Below are positions 8,566 to 16,646 of a stretch of DNA of 64,000 nt, piece by piece. This DNA comes from Devosia epidermidihirudinis (GTDB taxonomy: Bacteria > Pseudomonadota > Alphaproteobacteria > Rhizobiales > Devosiaceae), in assembly GCF_000971295.1 (NCBI RefSeq), contig NZ_LANJ01000011.1, positions 124,001-188,000 on the forward strand, given 5' to 3'. The first letter of the stretch is position 1. Every line of letters starts with the position of its first letter. The position numbers were made by a program, and so were the translations under genes. The notes beneath the pieces were generated by a model. That model did no database searches. It was not told where the DNA came from and saw only the letters and a list, made by a program, of their open reading frames with translations.

Positions 8566-10005
8566 TCAGATATTCAGTGCGCGGCCATAGGCGTCCAGCA
8601 CACTCTCCTTCATCGACTCGGACAGGGTCGGATGTGGGAAGATCGTGTGGATCAGTTCTTCTTCGGTGGTCTCAAGGTTCATCGCGATAACGAAGCCCTG
8701 GATCAACTCGGTGACTTCAGCGCCAACCATGTGCGCGCCGAGCAGCTCGCCAGTCTTGGCGTCGAAGATGGTCTTGACCAGACCGTCTGGTTCGCCCAGC
8801 GCAATCGCCTTGCCGTTGCCGACGAAGGGGAAGCGACCAACCTTGATCTCGCGACCGGCTTCCTTGGCCTTAGCTTCGGTGAGGCCGACGCTCGCAACCT
8901 GTGGTTCGCAATAGGTGCAGCCGGGGACCTTGGTCTTGTCGAGGCCGTGGACCTTGAGGCCCGCAATCTTTTCGACGGTGATGACGGCTTCATGCTCAGC
9001 CTTGTGGGCCAGCATAGGCGGACCCGCGACGTCGCCAATGGCCCAAATGCCGTCGACATTGGTCTTGCCGTAGCCGTCGATGACGATGGCACCGCGCTCG
9101 GTTTTGACGCCAACGGTCTCAAGGCCGAGGCCTTCGATGTTGCACTGCACGCCAACCGCCGAGATCAGCTTGTCGCCGGAAATCTGCTGCTTGGAGCCGT
9201 CCTTGAGCTCGACATGAGCGGTAACGCCGGACGCGGTCTTTTCGACCTTGGCGACCTTTGCATCGGTCAGGATCTTGATGCCGCGCTTCTCGAGTCGCTT
9301 GCGGGCGAGGCCTGCGATTTCTGCGTCTTCGACCGGCATGATCTGCGGCAGCAGCTCGATAATGGTCACTTCCGCGCCCATCGAGCGGTAGAAGGAGGCG
9401 AACTCGACACCAATCGCGCCCGACCCCATCACCACCAGCGACTTTGGCATGGCAGCAGGCTTCATGGCCTCGAAGTAGGTCCAGATCTTGTCGCCATCGG
9501 GCTCGATGCCGGGCAGCACGCGCGGACGCGCGCCGGTGGCGATGATGATGTTCTTGGCCTTGTAGGTGCCCTCACCCAACGGGTTCTTTGGCACAGGACC
9601 CTGGGGCTGGACGATGGCCTTCTTGGTCGGCGCGACCTTGACTTCACCGGGCTTGGTGATGACGGCCTCGCCCCAGATGATGTCGACCTTGTTCTTCTTC
9701 ATGAGGAACTGGACGCCATTGTTCATCTGCGCAGCGATGGCGCGCGAGCGCTTCACCACGCCATCAATGTCAACGCCGAACTTCTCGACCGTCAGGCCAT
9801 AGTCCTTGGCGTGGCTCATGTGGCCGTAGATTTCTGCCGAACGCAGCAGAGCCTTGGTGGGAATGCAGCCCCAGTTGGAGCAGATGCCAGCCATATGCTC
9901 GCGCTCGATGATGCCCACCTTCATGCCGAGCTGTGCGCCACGGATGGCAGCAACATAACCGCCGGGACCGGCGCCGATAACGAGAAGGTCGTATTGGTCA
10001 GCCAT
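8566..10005 (-). CDS. lpdA: Dihydrolipoyl dehydrogenase (E3)
   Basis: FAD flavoprotein that reoxidises dihydrolipoyl groups of 2-oxoacid dehydrogenase complexes with NAD. The 479-aa sequence shows the FAD-binding VIGAGPGGYVAAI, the redox-active disulfide Cys42/Cys47 in GICSNWGCIPTK, the NAD-binding GSGAIGVEFASF, and the C-terminal His-Glu pair in HTIFPHPTLSE contributed across the dimer interface. The residue before the disulfide segment is Ala where Gly is usual, a minor variation. It is the last of the pdh genes, 141 bp downstream of pdhC across a hairpin, so it could be transcribed with or independently of them. Confidence 0.97.
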   Translation of the reverse strand: MADQYDLLVIGAGPGGYVAAIRGAQLGMKVGIIEREHMAGICSNWGCIPTKALLRSAEIYGHMSHAKDYGLTVEKFGVDIDGVVKRSRAIAAQMNNGVQFLMKKNKVDIIWGEAVITKPGEVKVAPTKKAIVQPQGPVPKNPLGEGTYKAKNIIIATGARPRVLPGIEPDGDKIWTYFEAMKPAAMPKSLVVMGSGAIGVEFASFYRSMGAEVTIIELLPQIMPVEDAEIAGLARKRLEKRGIKILTDAKVAKVEKTASGVTAHVELKDGSKQQISGDKLISAVGVQCNIEGLGLETVGVKTERGAIVIDGYGKTNVDGIWAIGDVAGPPMLAHKAEHEAVITVEKIAGLKVHGLDKTKVPGCTYCEPQVASVGLTEAKAKEAGREIKVGRFPFVGNGKAIALGEPDGLVKTIFDAKTGELLGAHMVGAEVTELIQGFVIAMNLETTEEELIHTIFPHPTLSESMKESVLDAYGRALNI

Positions 10006-10068
10006 TTGGGCCTCCAGTATTGTCTAAAACGGGCATCAGCAGCCCAGCATCGGTTTGACGAGCAGATC

Positions 10069-10095
10069 GGCGCCACCGGAAATCCGGTGGGCGCC
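10069..10095. other. Strong hairpin between pdhC and lpdA
   Basis: GGCGCCACCGG and CCGGTGGGCGCC pair with a single bulged base around an AAAT loop. No T-run follows on either strand, so it is not a classical intrinsic terminator. It may attenuate transcription or protect the 3' end of the pdhABC message in the 141-bp gap before lpdA. Confidence 0.45.
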
Positions 10096-10146
10096 GCAAG
10101 TCAGGCAATTGTGGCGGACGAGCATGAAGTTCATCCGCCCTGCCCC

Positions 10147-11490
10147 TTAGGCCAGCATCATCACCGGGTTTTCGATCAGGCCCTTGAAGACGCCGAGCAG
10201 TTCGGCACCGAGGGCACCGTCGACGGCGCGGTGATCGCAACTGAGGGTCACCGTCATGAAATTGGCGATCTTGACCTGGCCAGCTTCGGCATAGACGCGC
10301 TCTTCACCCGCGCCAACGGCGAGGATGGTGCCGTGTGGTGGGTTGATGACGGCCTGGAAATTCTTGATGCCGAACATGCCCAGATTGGACACCGAGGACG
10401 AACCGCCCTGGTATTCGTGGGGAGCCAGCTTCTTGGACTTGGCGCGACCAGCGAGATCCTTCACCTCGTCAGAGATCTGACGGAGGGTCTTGGTATCGCA
10501 GGACTTGACGACGGGCGTGAACAGACCACCGGGCACCGAGACGGCAACCGCGACGTCGCTACGCTTGTGGTAGAGGATCGAGTCCCCGGCCCAGGTTGCG
10601 TTGGCCATTGGCACGCGCTGCAGTGCAACGGCCCACGCCTTCATGACAAAGTCATTGACCGAGAGCTTGTAGGCCGGCTTTCCGTCCTTGCTCTTGGGCG
10701 CCTGTGCGTTGATCTGCTCGCGGGCGGCAAGCAGGCCGTCGATCTTGCAGTCGAGCGACAGGTAGAAGTGCGGAACGGTCTGCTTGGACTCGGTGAGGCG
10801 CGCGGCCACAACTTTGCGCATGCCATCGTTTGGCACGAGGTCGTAGGTGCCCTCTTCGTAGAGCGCGATCACCTGAGCCTTGGTCATGCCCGTTGGGGCA
10901 GCGCCGCCAGCAGCTGGTGCGCCTGCCGAAGCTGGAGCCGCCGCCTTGAGCGGTGCCTTGCCGGACTTGGCGGCTTCGACGTCGGACTTGACGACACGGC
11001 CCTTTGGACCAGAGCCCGAAATGGCAGCGACGTCGATGCCTGCTTCTTTAGCGAGGCGACGAGCGAGTGGCGAAGCGAAAGTCTTGCCACCTTCAGACTT
11101 TGCCGCAGGGGCCGGCGCAGCAACGGCCTTGGGCGCAGGCGCTGCGGCTGGCTCTGCCTTAGCTGCAGGCGCTGGCGCCTCGGCCTTTGGAGCCTCGGGC
11201 GCGGGGGCGGGAGCGGCCTTGGGGGCGACGACTGCATCGGCGCTTTCGCCATCCTGCAGCAGCACGGCGATGACGGCGTTGACCTTCACGCCCTCGGTGC
11301 CTTCGGCGACCATGATCTTGCCGATCTTGCCCTCGTCGACGGCCTCGACTTCCATGGTAGCCTTGTCAGTTTCAATCTCGGCAATGACGTCACCGGAGGA
11401 GACTGTGTCGCCCTCCTTGACGTGCCACTTGGCGAGCTTGCCCTCTTCCATCGTGGGAGAGAGCGCCGGCATGGTGATTTCGATTGGCAT
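10147..11490 (-). CDS. pdhC: Pyruvate dehydrogenase complex E2, dihydrolipoyllysine acetyltransferase
   Basis: Core enzyme of pyruvate dehydrogenase; it transfers the acetyl group from lipoyl-lysine to CoA. There is one lipoyl domain (residues about 1-78, lipoylated Lys43 in IETDKATME), then an Ala/Pro-rich flexible linker of about 60 residues. The peripheral-subunit-binding domain ([15 protein letters not shown]) is at about 135-170. The catalytic domain ends with the active-site motif [15 protein letters not shown] (His and Asp). At 447 aa with one lipoyl domain it matches the alphaproteobacterial type. It is 11 bp downstream of pdhB on the same strand. Confidence 0.97.
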   Translation of the reverse strand: MPIEITMPALSPTMEEGKLAKWHVKEGDTVSSGDVIAEIETDKATMEVEAVDEGKIGKIMVAEGTEGVKVNAVIAVLLQDGESADAVVAPKAAPAPAPEAPKAEAPAPAAKAEPAAAPAPKAVAAPAPAAKSEGGKTFASPLARRLAKEAGIDVAAISGSGPKGRVVKSDVEAAKSGKAPLKAAAPASAGAPAAGGAAPTGMTKAQVIALYEEGTYDLVPNDGMRKVVAARLTESKQTVPHFYLSLDCKIDGLLAAREQINAQAPKSKDGKPAYKLSVNDFVMKAWAVALQRVPMANATWAGDSILYHKRSDVAVAVSVPGGLFTPVVKSCDTKTLRQISDEVKDLAGRAKSKKLAPHEYQGGSSSVSNLGMFGIKNFQAVINPPHGTILAVGAGEERVYAEAGQVKIANFMTVTLSCDHRAVDGALGAELLGVFKGLIENPVMMLA

Positions 11491-11501
11491 GGCGCGTCTC
11501 C

Positions 11502-12890
11502 TTACGAGCGGTAGGTCACGGCGTTGACGGCCGCGATCACTTCATCGACGTTTGGCAGCGCCAGCTTTTCAAGGTTGGCGGCATAAGGCATTGGCACGTC
11601 CTTGCCGGTGACACGGATCACTGGGGCGTCGAGGTAGTCGAACGCCTGCTCCATGACGCGCGCCGACAACTCGGAGCCGATGCCGCCCTGAGGCCAGCCT
11701 TCTTCGACGGTTACCAGACGGCCAGTCTTCTTGACGGATTCAATGACAGTGTCGCTATCGAGCGGACGCAGCGTACGCAGATCGATCAACTCGACGTCGA
11801 TACCGGCAGCAACCAGCTTTTCAGTCGCCTGCGTGGCGTAGCGCATGCCCATGGAGAACGACACGATGGTCACATCTGCGCCCTTGCGGGCAATGCGCGC
11901 CTTGCCGATTGGCAGCACGAAGTCTTCGACCTGCGGCACCAGGCCGGTCGAACCATAGAGGATTTCGTTTTCGAGGAAGACGACCGGGTTTGGCGAGCGA
12001 ATGGCAGCCTTGAGCAAGCCTTTGGCGTCGGCAGCGCTATAGGGCGCGATGACGGTGAGGCCGGGAACGTGGCTGTACCAAGCCGAGTAGTCCTGGCTGT
12101 GCTGTGCGCCAACGCGCGAGGCAACGCCGTTTGGACCGCGGAACACCATAGGTGCATGCACCTGGCCGCCCGACATATAGAGCTGCTTGGCTGCGGAGTT
12201 GATGATCTGGTCAATCGCCTGCATGGCGAAGTTCCAGGTCATGAACTCAACGATTGGCTTGAGGCCGGCGAAGGCCGCGCCGACCGCGAGACCAGCAAAG
12301 CCATGCTCGGTGATCGGGGTGTCGATGATGCGCTCTGGGCCAAATTCCTGCAGCAGGTTCTGGGTGACCTTGTAGGCACCCTGATACTCGGCAACCTCTT
12401 CGCCCATCACGAAGACGTCCTTGTCGCGACGCAATTCTTCGGCCATGGCCTCGTTCAGCGCCTGACGGACGGTCATTTCGACCATTTCGACGCCGGCTGG
12501 CAGATCGGGATCGCTCTGCGCTTCAAACTTGGGAGCAGCGGGAACCGACGCGGCGGCGGGGGCGGCTTCCGCGGCCCTCTCGGCAACCACGACGGGTGCT
12601 TCGGAAGGCTCAGGAGCAGTTTTGGCGGCAGGCGCCGCAGCGGCGGTTTCGCCTTCAGCCAGCACGAGCGCGATTGGGGTGTTGACCTTCACCGCTTCGG
12701 TGCCTTCGGCAATCAGCAACTCGGTGACGACGCCTTCATCAACCGACTCGACCTCCATTGTCGCCTTGTCGGTTTCGATTTCGGCCAGCACATCGCCGGA
12801 CTTGACCTTGTCACCGACCTTAACCAGCCACCTGGAGAGCTTGCCCTCTTCCATGGTAGGCGACAGCGCGGGCATGAGAATTTGAGGCAT
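11502..12890 (-). CDS. pdhB: Pyruvate dehydrogenase E1 beta subunit with N-terminal lipoyl domain
   Basis: Beta subunit of the thiamine-diphosphate-dependent E1 component. The protein begins with a full lipoyl domain (about residues 1-78, Lys42 in IETDKATME) and an Ala/Glu-rich linker. The transketolase-like pyrimidine-binding domain follows, starting near [15 protein letters not shown] with [14 protein letters not shown], then the C-terminal domain with SFSMGMRYA and [10 protein letters not shown]. An E1-beta lipoyl domain is known in alphaproteobacterial complexes. The start at 12890 is set by homology of [13 protein letters not shown] with the E2 N-terminus. It starts one base after the stop of the preceding membrane-protein gene. 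Length is 462 aa. Confidence 0.97.
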   Translation of the reverse strand: MPQILMPALSPTMEEGKLSRWLVKVGDKVKSGDVLAEIETDKATMEVESVDEGVVTELLIAEGTEAVKVNTPIALVLAEGETAAAAPAAKTAPEPSEAPVVVAERAAEAAPAAASVPAAPKFEAQSDPDLPAGVEMVEMTVRQALNEAMAEELRRDKDVFVMGEEVAEYQGAYKVTQNLLQEFGPERIIDTPITEHGFAGLAVGAAFAGLKPIVEFMTWNFAMQAIDQIINSAAKQLYMSGGQVHAPMVFRGPNGVASRVGAQHSQDYSAWYSHVPGLTVIAPYSAADAKGLLKAAIRSPNPVVFLENEILYGSTGLVPQVEDFVLPIGKARIARKGADVTIVSFSMGMRYATQATEKLVAAGIDVELIDLRTLRPLDSDTVIESVKKTGRLVTVEEGWPQGGIGSELSARVMEQAFDYLDAPVIRVTGKDVPMPYAANLEKLALPNVDEVIAAVNAVTYRS

Positions 12891-12891
12891 A

Positions 12892-13290
12892 TCAGCTCTC
12901 CAGAATAGCAGCGCCGGGCATGGTGGCCACACGGCGGAGTTCGAAATTAGCGGCAAATTGCGCAGGAATGATGCGCGCATCAGTGAGGCTTGGCGCCAAC
13001 GAAGCGGTGGTCTGCGCCGGGGCCTGGCTGGTGGCAAAGCCGCTGAGGATCAACCCCAGGACGATGAACACCAGGAAGGCGACAACGGCGCGCTTGTAGA
13101 TGGCGAGATGGGAGACCGCAGCAGGACCTGCCTTTTCTGCGATCCGATCAAATTTCCACCATCCAAGCGGCATGAACGAACCCAGTTGCGCGCCAGCGGG
13201 TGCAACGCGCACCATGGCAACCCCCTGCGCAACCGCCAGAGCGAGCGAGAGGACTGCAAAAAGGGCGATCACGCCGATCAGGATGGCCAT
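12892..13290 (-). CDS. Unrecognised two-helix membrane protein inside the pdh operon
   Basis: I do not recognise this 132-aa protein. Residues 1-27 are a hydrophobic segment ([20 protein letters not shown]), consistent with a signal anchor. A second membrane helix ([17 protein letters not shown]) lies near residues 69-87, and a Ser/Ala/Thr-rich tail of about 45 residues follows. The basic stretch between the helices predicts a cytoplasmic loop, with both termini outside. It begins 8 bp after pdhA and ends 1 bp before pdhB, so it is almost certainly co-transcribed and co-translated with the E1 subunits. In most relatives pdhA and pdhB are adjacent. A role linked to pyruvate dehydrogenase is inferred from position only. 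Confidence 0.8.
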   Translation of the reverse strand: MAILIGVIALFAVLSLALAVAQGVAMVRVAPAGAQLGSFMPLGWWKFDRIAEKAGPAAVSHLAIYKRAVVAFLVFIVLGLILSGFATSQAPAQTTASLAPSLTDARIIPAQFAANFELRRVATMPGAAILES

Positions 13291-13298
13291 CTAATGCC

Positions 13299-14318
13299 TC
13301 AGGCCTCGATGGTGATGTCGGTCCACAGCTCGGCTGCATCCGGCTCTGGATCATTGGTGGCAAAATCGGCCGCCTCGGTGACGATGGCGCGGATTTCGCT
13401 TTCCAGCGTCTTGAGGCTTTCCTCGGTTGCAAAACCCGTTTCGAGCAGACGCGCCTTGACCTGTTCGATCGGGTCACGCTCCTGACGGTACTTGGTCACT
13501 TCGTCCTTGGAACGATATTTCGCCGGATCGGACATGGAGTGGCCGCGATAGCGATAGGTCAGCATTTCGAGAATGTATGGACCATTGCCGGAGCGGGCAT
13601 GTTCGATGGCGCGCTTGGCGGCATCATAAACCATGCGCACATCCATGCCATCGACCTGCTCGCCCGGAATGTCGAACGATGCGCCGCGCTGGGAGAAATC
13701 GGTGGTGGCCGACGAGCGCTCGATCGAGGTGCCCATGGCGTATTTGTTGTTTTCGATGATGAACACGACCGGCAGCTTCCAGAGCTTGGCCATGTTGAAG
13801 CTCTCATAGACCTGGCCCTGATTGGCAGCGCCGTCGCCGAAATAGGCAAGGCTCACCGAACCGTCACCCTTATACTTACTGGCAAAAGCCAGACCAGTAC
13901 CGAGCGAAGCCTGCGCACCAACAATACCGTTACCGCCATAGAAGCGATGCTCGTTGGAGAACATGTGCATGGAGCCGCCCTTGCCGCGGCTGAGACCGCC
14001 GGAACGGCCGGTCAACTCAGCCATGACGCCCTTGGGATCGAGACCCATGACCAACATGTGGCCGTGATCGCGATAACCGGTGATCTGAGCGTCCTTGCCC
14101 TTTTCACTGGCCATGGTGATCCCGGTGACCACAGCTTCCTGGCCGATATAAAGATGGCAGAAACCGCCGATCAGGCCCATGCCATACATCTGGCCGGCCT
14201 TTTCTTCGAAACGCCGGATCAGGAGCATCTCGCGATAGGCTTCGAGCTCCTGCTCATTCGTCAATTCAGGAACATTGGGTTGCGTCTTGACCTTGGTGGC
14301 CACAGCCTTACGCGCCAT
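13299..14318 (-). CDS. pdhA: Pyruvate dehydrogenase E1 alpha subunit
   Basis: Alpha subunit of the heterotetrameric E1 enzyme, which decarboxylates pyruvate on thiamine diphosphate. Visible motifs are the opening MLLIRRFEEKAGQMYG, GFCHLYIGQEAVVTG, and the thiamine-diphosphate/Mg signature GDGAANQGQVYESFN...NNKYAMGTS. The phosphorylation-loop-like region YRYRGHSMSDPAKYRSKDE is also present. The start at 14318 (MARKAVATK) has GGAG about 12 bases upstream; a longer frame reaches 14369. At 339 aa it is normal. It is the first clear pdh gene of the leftward operon, about 115 bp downstream of the ftsB-like gene. Confidence 0.97.
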   Translation of the reverse strand: MARKAVATKVKTQPNVPELTNEQELEAYREMLLIRRFEEKAGQMYGMGLIGGFCHLYIGQEAVVTGITMASEKGKDAQITGYRDHGHMLVMGLDPKGVMAELTGRSGGLSRGKGGSMHMFSNEHRFYGGNGIVGAQASLGTGLAFASKYKGDGSVSLAYFGDGAANQGQVYESFNMAKLWKLPVVFIIENNKYAMGTSIERSSATTDFSQRGASFDIPGEQVDGMDVRMVYDAAKRAIEHARSGNGPYILEMLTYRYRGHSMSDPAKYRSKDEVTKYRQERDPIEQVKARLLETGFATEESLKTLESEIRAIVTEAADFATNDPEPDAAELWTDITIEA

Positions 14319-14433
14319 AGAGAACGCTCCGCATAGAAATGGATTTGCCGCTGGCCGGAAGTTGGCCACATCGGCGCATCATAAAGCAAGGCAAGGGTAG
14401 AACACAATGCTTCACGACGCGTTCAAACGCAGT

Positions 14434-14832
14434 CTAAAGCGTTGGCGCAGAACCAATAATCGAGCTTAACTGATCTTCAGCTAATTCTTTGAATGAACCG
14501 GAAAGCGGTTTACCGGACACCGGATCAACCATGATCAGCACATCGTCTGCGTGGGCCATGTTCAGCAAAGCGCGGGCGCGCTCCGTGACAATATCGGGAT
14601 CTAGACGGCGGCTATCCATCAAAGTCGCCCGATGGCTAAACGCATCGATCTCGGCCTGCAGCGCCGAAGACTGCGCCTTCAGCACGTCGATGTCAGCTAA
14701 AATCTGAACACGATTCTCAATGCCGAATTGCCCACCAATGGCTGAGAAGCCAAGGTAACCCTGAAAGCCCAACAGCGCTACAGTGAGAGCCAGCGGGCGC
14801 CAAAATGGGGGGCGTTTGAGACGAGTGGGCAT
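14434..14832 (-). CDS. FtsB/DivIC-like septum formation initiator protein
   Basis: A 132-aa bitopic protein with a short basic cytoplasmic N-terminus, one membrane helix at about residues 12-30 (PLALTVALLGFQGYLGFSA), and a periplasmic coiled coil (about 40-75, VQILADIDVLKAQSSALQAEI). The tail includes LDPDIVTERARALLNMAHADD, which is typical of FtsB-type division proteins of Hyphomicrobiales, where the gene lies just upstream of pdhA. An ATG ten codons upstream (14862) is an alternative start. It diverges from lexA over about 250 bp containing two LexA boxes, so SOS influence on it is possible. The family call is good; the precise divisome partner is inferred. Confidence 0.82.
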   Translation of the reverse strand: MPTRLKRPPFWRPLALTVALLGFQGYLGFSAIGGQFGIENRVQILADIDVLKAQSSALQAEIDAFSHRATLMDSRRLDPDIVTERARALLNMAHADDVLIMVDPVSGKPLSGSFKELAEDQLSSIIGSAPTL

Positions 14833-15016
14833 GGGCGAACCGGATTTGATCGGCCCCAACATGCCTGATGAGGACTTAACACCGGGTTGCGAATCCCTGC
14901 CGAGACAGCGCATTTTGGTAGGCACCCTGCCCGGCCACACGCCAATCGCCTTCTGAGTATAGAGCGTAGCGGAGACTGACTCATGTCTTGCCCACAGACC
15001 GAAATAATTGGGGATG

Positions 15017-15045
15017 TTGCAGAACATAACTGGAACATGTATGGT
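15017..15045 (+). promoter_or_regulatory. Predicted lexA promoter
   Basis: TTGCAG (15017-15022) and TATGGT (15040-15045) are spaced by exactly 17 bases and lie 37 bp upstream of the lexA ATG at 15082. One LexA box lies inside the spacer and another just downstream of the -10, as expected for autorepression. The promoter call rests on spacing and position only. Confidence 0.55.
15022..15036. promoter_or_regulatory. LexA (SOS) box 1 upstream of lexA
   Basis: The sequence GAAC-ATAACTG-GAAC is the reverse complement of the alphaproteobacterial LexA site GTTC-N7-GTTC. It lies within the spacer of the predicted lexA promoter. It shares 13 of 15 bases with the box found upstream of the small ORF near dnaE (44167-44181, minus strand). 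Confidence 0.85.
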
Positions 15046-15046
15046 C

Positions 15047-15061
15047 GTTCCGCCTATGTTC
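15047..15061. promoter_or_regulatory. LexA (SOS) box 2 upstream of lexA
   Basis: The sequence GTTC-CGCCTAT-GTTC matches the GTTC-N7-GTTC direct-repeat consensus. It begins 10 bp after box 1, in the opposite orientation, and lies 21 bp before the lexA start, where binding would block the start of transcription. Two boxes suggest tight autoregulation. Confidence 0.85.
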
Positions 15062-15081
15062 CGATTCCCCGAGAGGGCCCC

Positions 15082-15801
15082 ATGCTGACGCGCAAACAAC
15101 ACGAGCTGCTGATGTTCATCCACGAACGGATGAAGGAAAGCGGGATCCCTCCTTCCTTTGACGAGATGAAGGATGCGCTCGATCTGGCATCCAAGTCGGG
15201 CATTCACCGGCTCATCACGGCACTCGAGGAACGCGGCTTTATTCGGCGCCTGCCGAACCGGGCCCGAGCGCTTGAAGTGGTGCGACTGCCCGATTCCATG
15301 AACCCCTCGCTTGGTGGCCGCAAGGCCCGCTTTGAGCCAGCGGTGATCGAGGGCAATCTGGGCAAGGTCGCGTCACCACCAGCGCGGGTTTCGTCCTCCG
15401 CTTTGGAAGACTATGCTCGCCCTATCTCCATTCCAGTTATGGGCCGTATTGCGGCTGGTACGCCAATTGAGGCCATCCAGACGCATTCTCACACGATCGC
15501 CGTGCCACCCGAAATGCTGGGCGCCGGTGAACACTACGCTCTCGAAGTGCGCGGCGACTCGATGATCGATGCTGGTATTTTCGATGGCGACACCGTCCTC
15601 ATCAAAAAACAGGATCAGGCCAGCACAGGCGAAATCATCGTCGCTCTGGTGGATGATGAAGAAGCAACGCTCAAGCGCCTGCGCCGCAAGGGCAATACCA
15701 TTGCCCTCGAAGCCGCCAACCCGGCTTACGAGACCCGCATCTTCCCGCCAGACCGCGTGAAGGTTCAGGGGCGCCTGGTCGGGCTACTGCGCAAGTATTG
15801 A
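15082..15801 (+). CDS. lexA: LexA repressor
   Basis: SOS-response repressor and self-cleaving peptidase (S24). The N-terminal winged helix covers residues 1-65 ([20 protein letters not shown], with recognition-helix region [20 protein letters not shown]). The linker is followed by the Ala-Gly-type cleavage site in [11 protein letters not shown]. The catalytic Ser is in [14 protein letters not shown] and the catalytic Lys near [14 protein letters not shown]. The length of 239 aa is normal for alphaproteobacteria. The start at 15082 is preferred over in-frame codons that would overlap the LexA boxes. The TGA overlaps the TTG start of the Nudix gene. Confidence 0.97.
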   Translation: MLTRKQHELLMFIHERMKESGIPPSFDEMKDALDLASKSGIHRLITALEERGFIRRLPNRARALEVVRLPDSMNPSLGGRKARFEPAVIEGNLGKVASPPARVSSSALEDYARPISIPVMGRIAAGTPIEAIQTHSHTIAVPPEMLGAGEHYALEVRGDSMIDAGIFDGDTVLIKKQDQASTGEIIVALVDDEEATLKRLRRKGNTIALEAANPAYETRIFPPDRVKVQGRLVGLLRKY

Positions 15802-16496
15802 CGGCCGTCACACTTACCGAAAAGGTTTGCCCGGTCATCTTACGTGGCCCGCTGGATGACCGGGAAATTCTGGTGTTCAGACATCCTCTTGCAGGCATTC
15901 AGCTGGTAAAAGGGAAACTTGAGCGCCCTGAGGCCGTCGAAGCGGGCGCGCTACGCGAATTGGCGGAAGAGTCTGGCATCAAAGATGCGGTCGTGACTGC
16001 CTGTTTTGCCCCAAGCAGCTCCATTGTTCCCAATCAGCTTTGGCACTTCGTCGCGATAAGTGCATCGGACTTGCCAGACCGATGGGTACATGACGCCGCC
16101 GACGACGGCGGCCATCGCTTCGAGTTCTTTTGGTGGAAGCTCAGCGAGGCGGCCACTGAGCTCTGGCACCATAGTTTTGTACGGGCGCTGGGACACATCT
16201 CTGCCAATCTGAACCCGCAGCTTGATACTGCCGAAGGCGTCATGGCGCTCTATGGCGTCAGGATCAACGAGCACCGTTTTGACTCGTTGGTCGAGCTGAT
16301 CGCAGACGACGCTGTGTTCTGGTTTAGCGACGGGTCGCATGTGGGCATCGCCGCTGTTCGGCGCGCGTTTGAGGCGACTTGGGATCGCCTGCGTGCGAAA
16401 CCTACTGGCTCGAAGATGTGTGCTGGATTGCGTCCGGCGACCAGGCAGCCAGTTGCATCTACCGATTTCGCTGGCGCGCCACGGTCGATGGCGTGA
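15798..16496 (+). CDS. Nudix hydrolase with a disrupted C-terminal NTF2/SnoaL-like extension
   Basis: Residues 1 to about 140 are a Nudix domain with a perfect Nudix box (GX5EX7REUXEEXGU) in [12 protein letters not shown] followed by [11 protein letters not shown]. The substrate is unknown. From about residue 148 ([20 protein letters not shown]) the sequence turns into an NTF2/SnoaL-like (DUF4440-type) fold. After about residue 199 the reading frame loses similarity, while the matching continuation sits in another frame. The start appears to be a TTG at 15798 overlapping the lexA stop (TTGA), implying coupling to lexA. The Nudix domain may still be functional. Confidence 0.75.
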   Translation: MTAVTLTEKVCPVILRGPLDDREILVFRHPLAGIQLVKGKLERPEAVEAGALRELAEESGIKDAVVTACFAPSSSIVPNQLWHFVAISASDLPDRWVHDAADDGGHRFEFFWWKLSEAATELWHHSFVRALGHISANLNPQLDTAEGVMALYGVRINEHRFDSLVELIADDAVFWFSDGSHVGIAAVRRAFEATWDRLRAKPTGSKMCAGLRPATRQPVASTDFAGAPRSMA

Positions 16497-16588
16497 CAAG
16501 ATCTGGCGAGGGGCGCGGCACGTCGGTTCTACGCGCGGGCCCGGACGCTTGGCGGATCGTGCATGAACACCTCAGCCCAGTGGCATGA
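16397..16588 (+). pseudogene. Frameshifted continuation of the NTF2-like domain after the Nudix gene
   Basis: In a different frame from the Nudix ORF, 16397-16588 encodes [17 protein letters not shown] and ends with GRGTSVLRAGPDAWRIVHEH, the typical closing strands of SnoaL/DUF4440 proteins. Joining the two frames at about 16395-16397 (by adding one base after CGTGC) gives a single continuous NTF2-like domain. A one-base deletion, real or from sequencing, is the simplest explanation. Confidence 0.6.
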
Positions 16589-16600
16589 AGCATAAAATGA

Positions 16601-16631
16601 GAAAGGCCCGCCAGATTGGCGGGCCTTTCTC
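16601..16631. terminator. Bidirectional intrinsic terminator
   Basis: GAAAGGCCCGCC and GGCGGGCCTTTC form a 12-bp perfect stem around AGATTGG-type loop bases, with T-rich sequence on the distal side. It lies between the rightward Nudix gene and the end of the leftward dehydratase gene, so it can serve both. Confidence 0.85.
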
Positions 16632-16646
16632 TTGAGCGCGATGCTC

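Noticed and set aside
10015..10240. Small minus-strand frame between pdhC and lpdA as a gene
   Set aside because: The arginine/proline-rich translation overlaps pdhC in another frame, has no ribosome site, and the gap is dominated by a hairpin.
8632..11514. Very long open frame (960 codons) on the plus strand opposite lpdA and pdhC
   Set aside because: It is fully antisense to two certain genes, its translation is rich in Asp/Gly/Leu/His with no domain pattern, and it spans their gap only because of third-position GC bias. It is a shadow frame.
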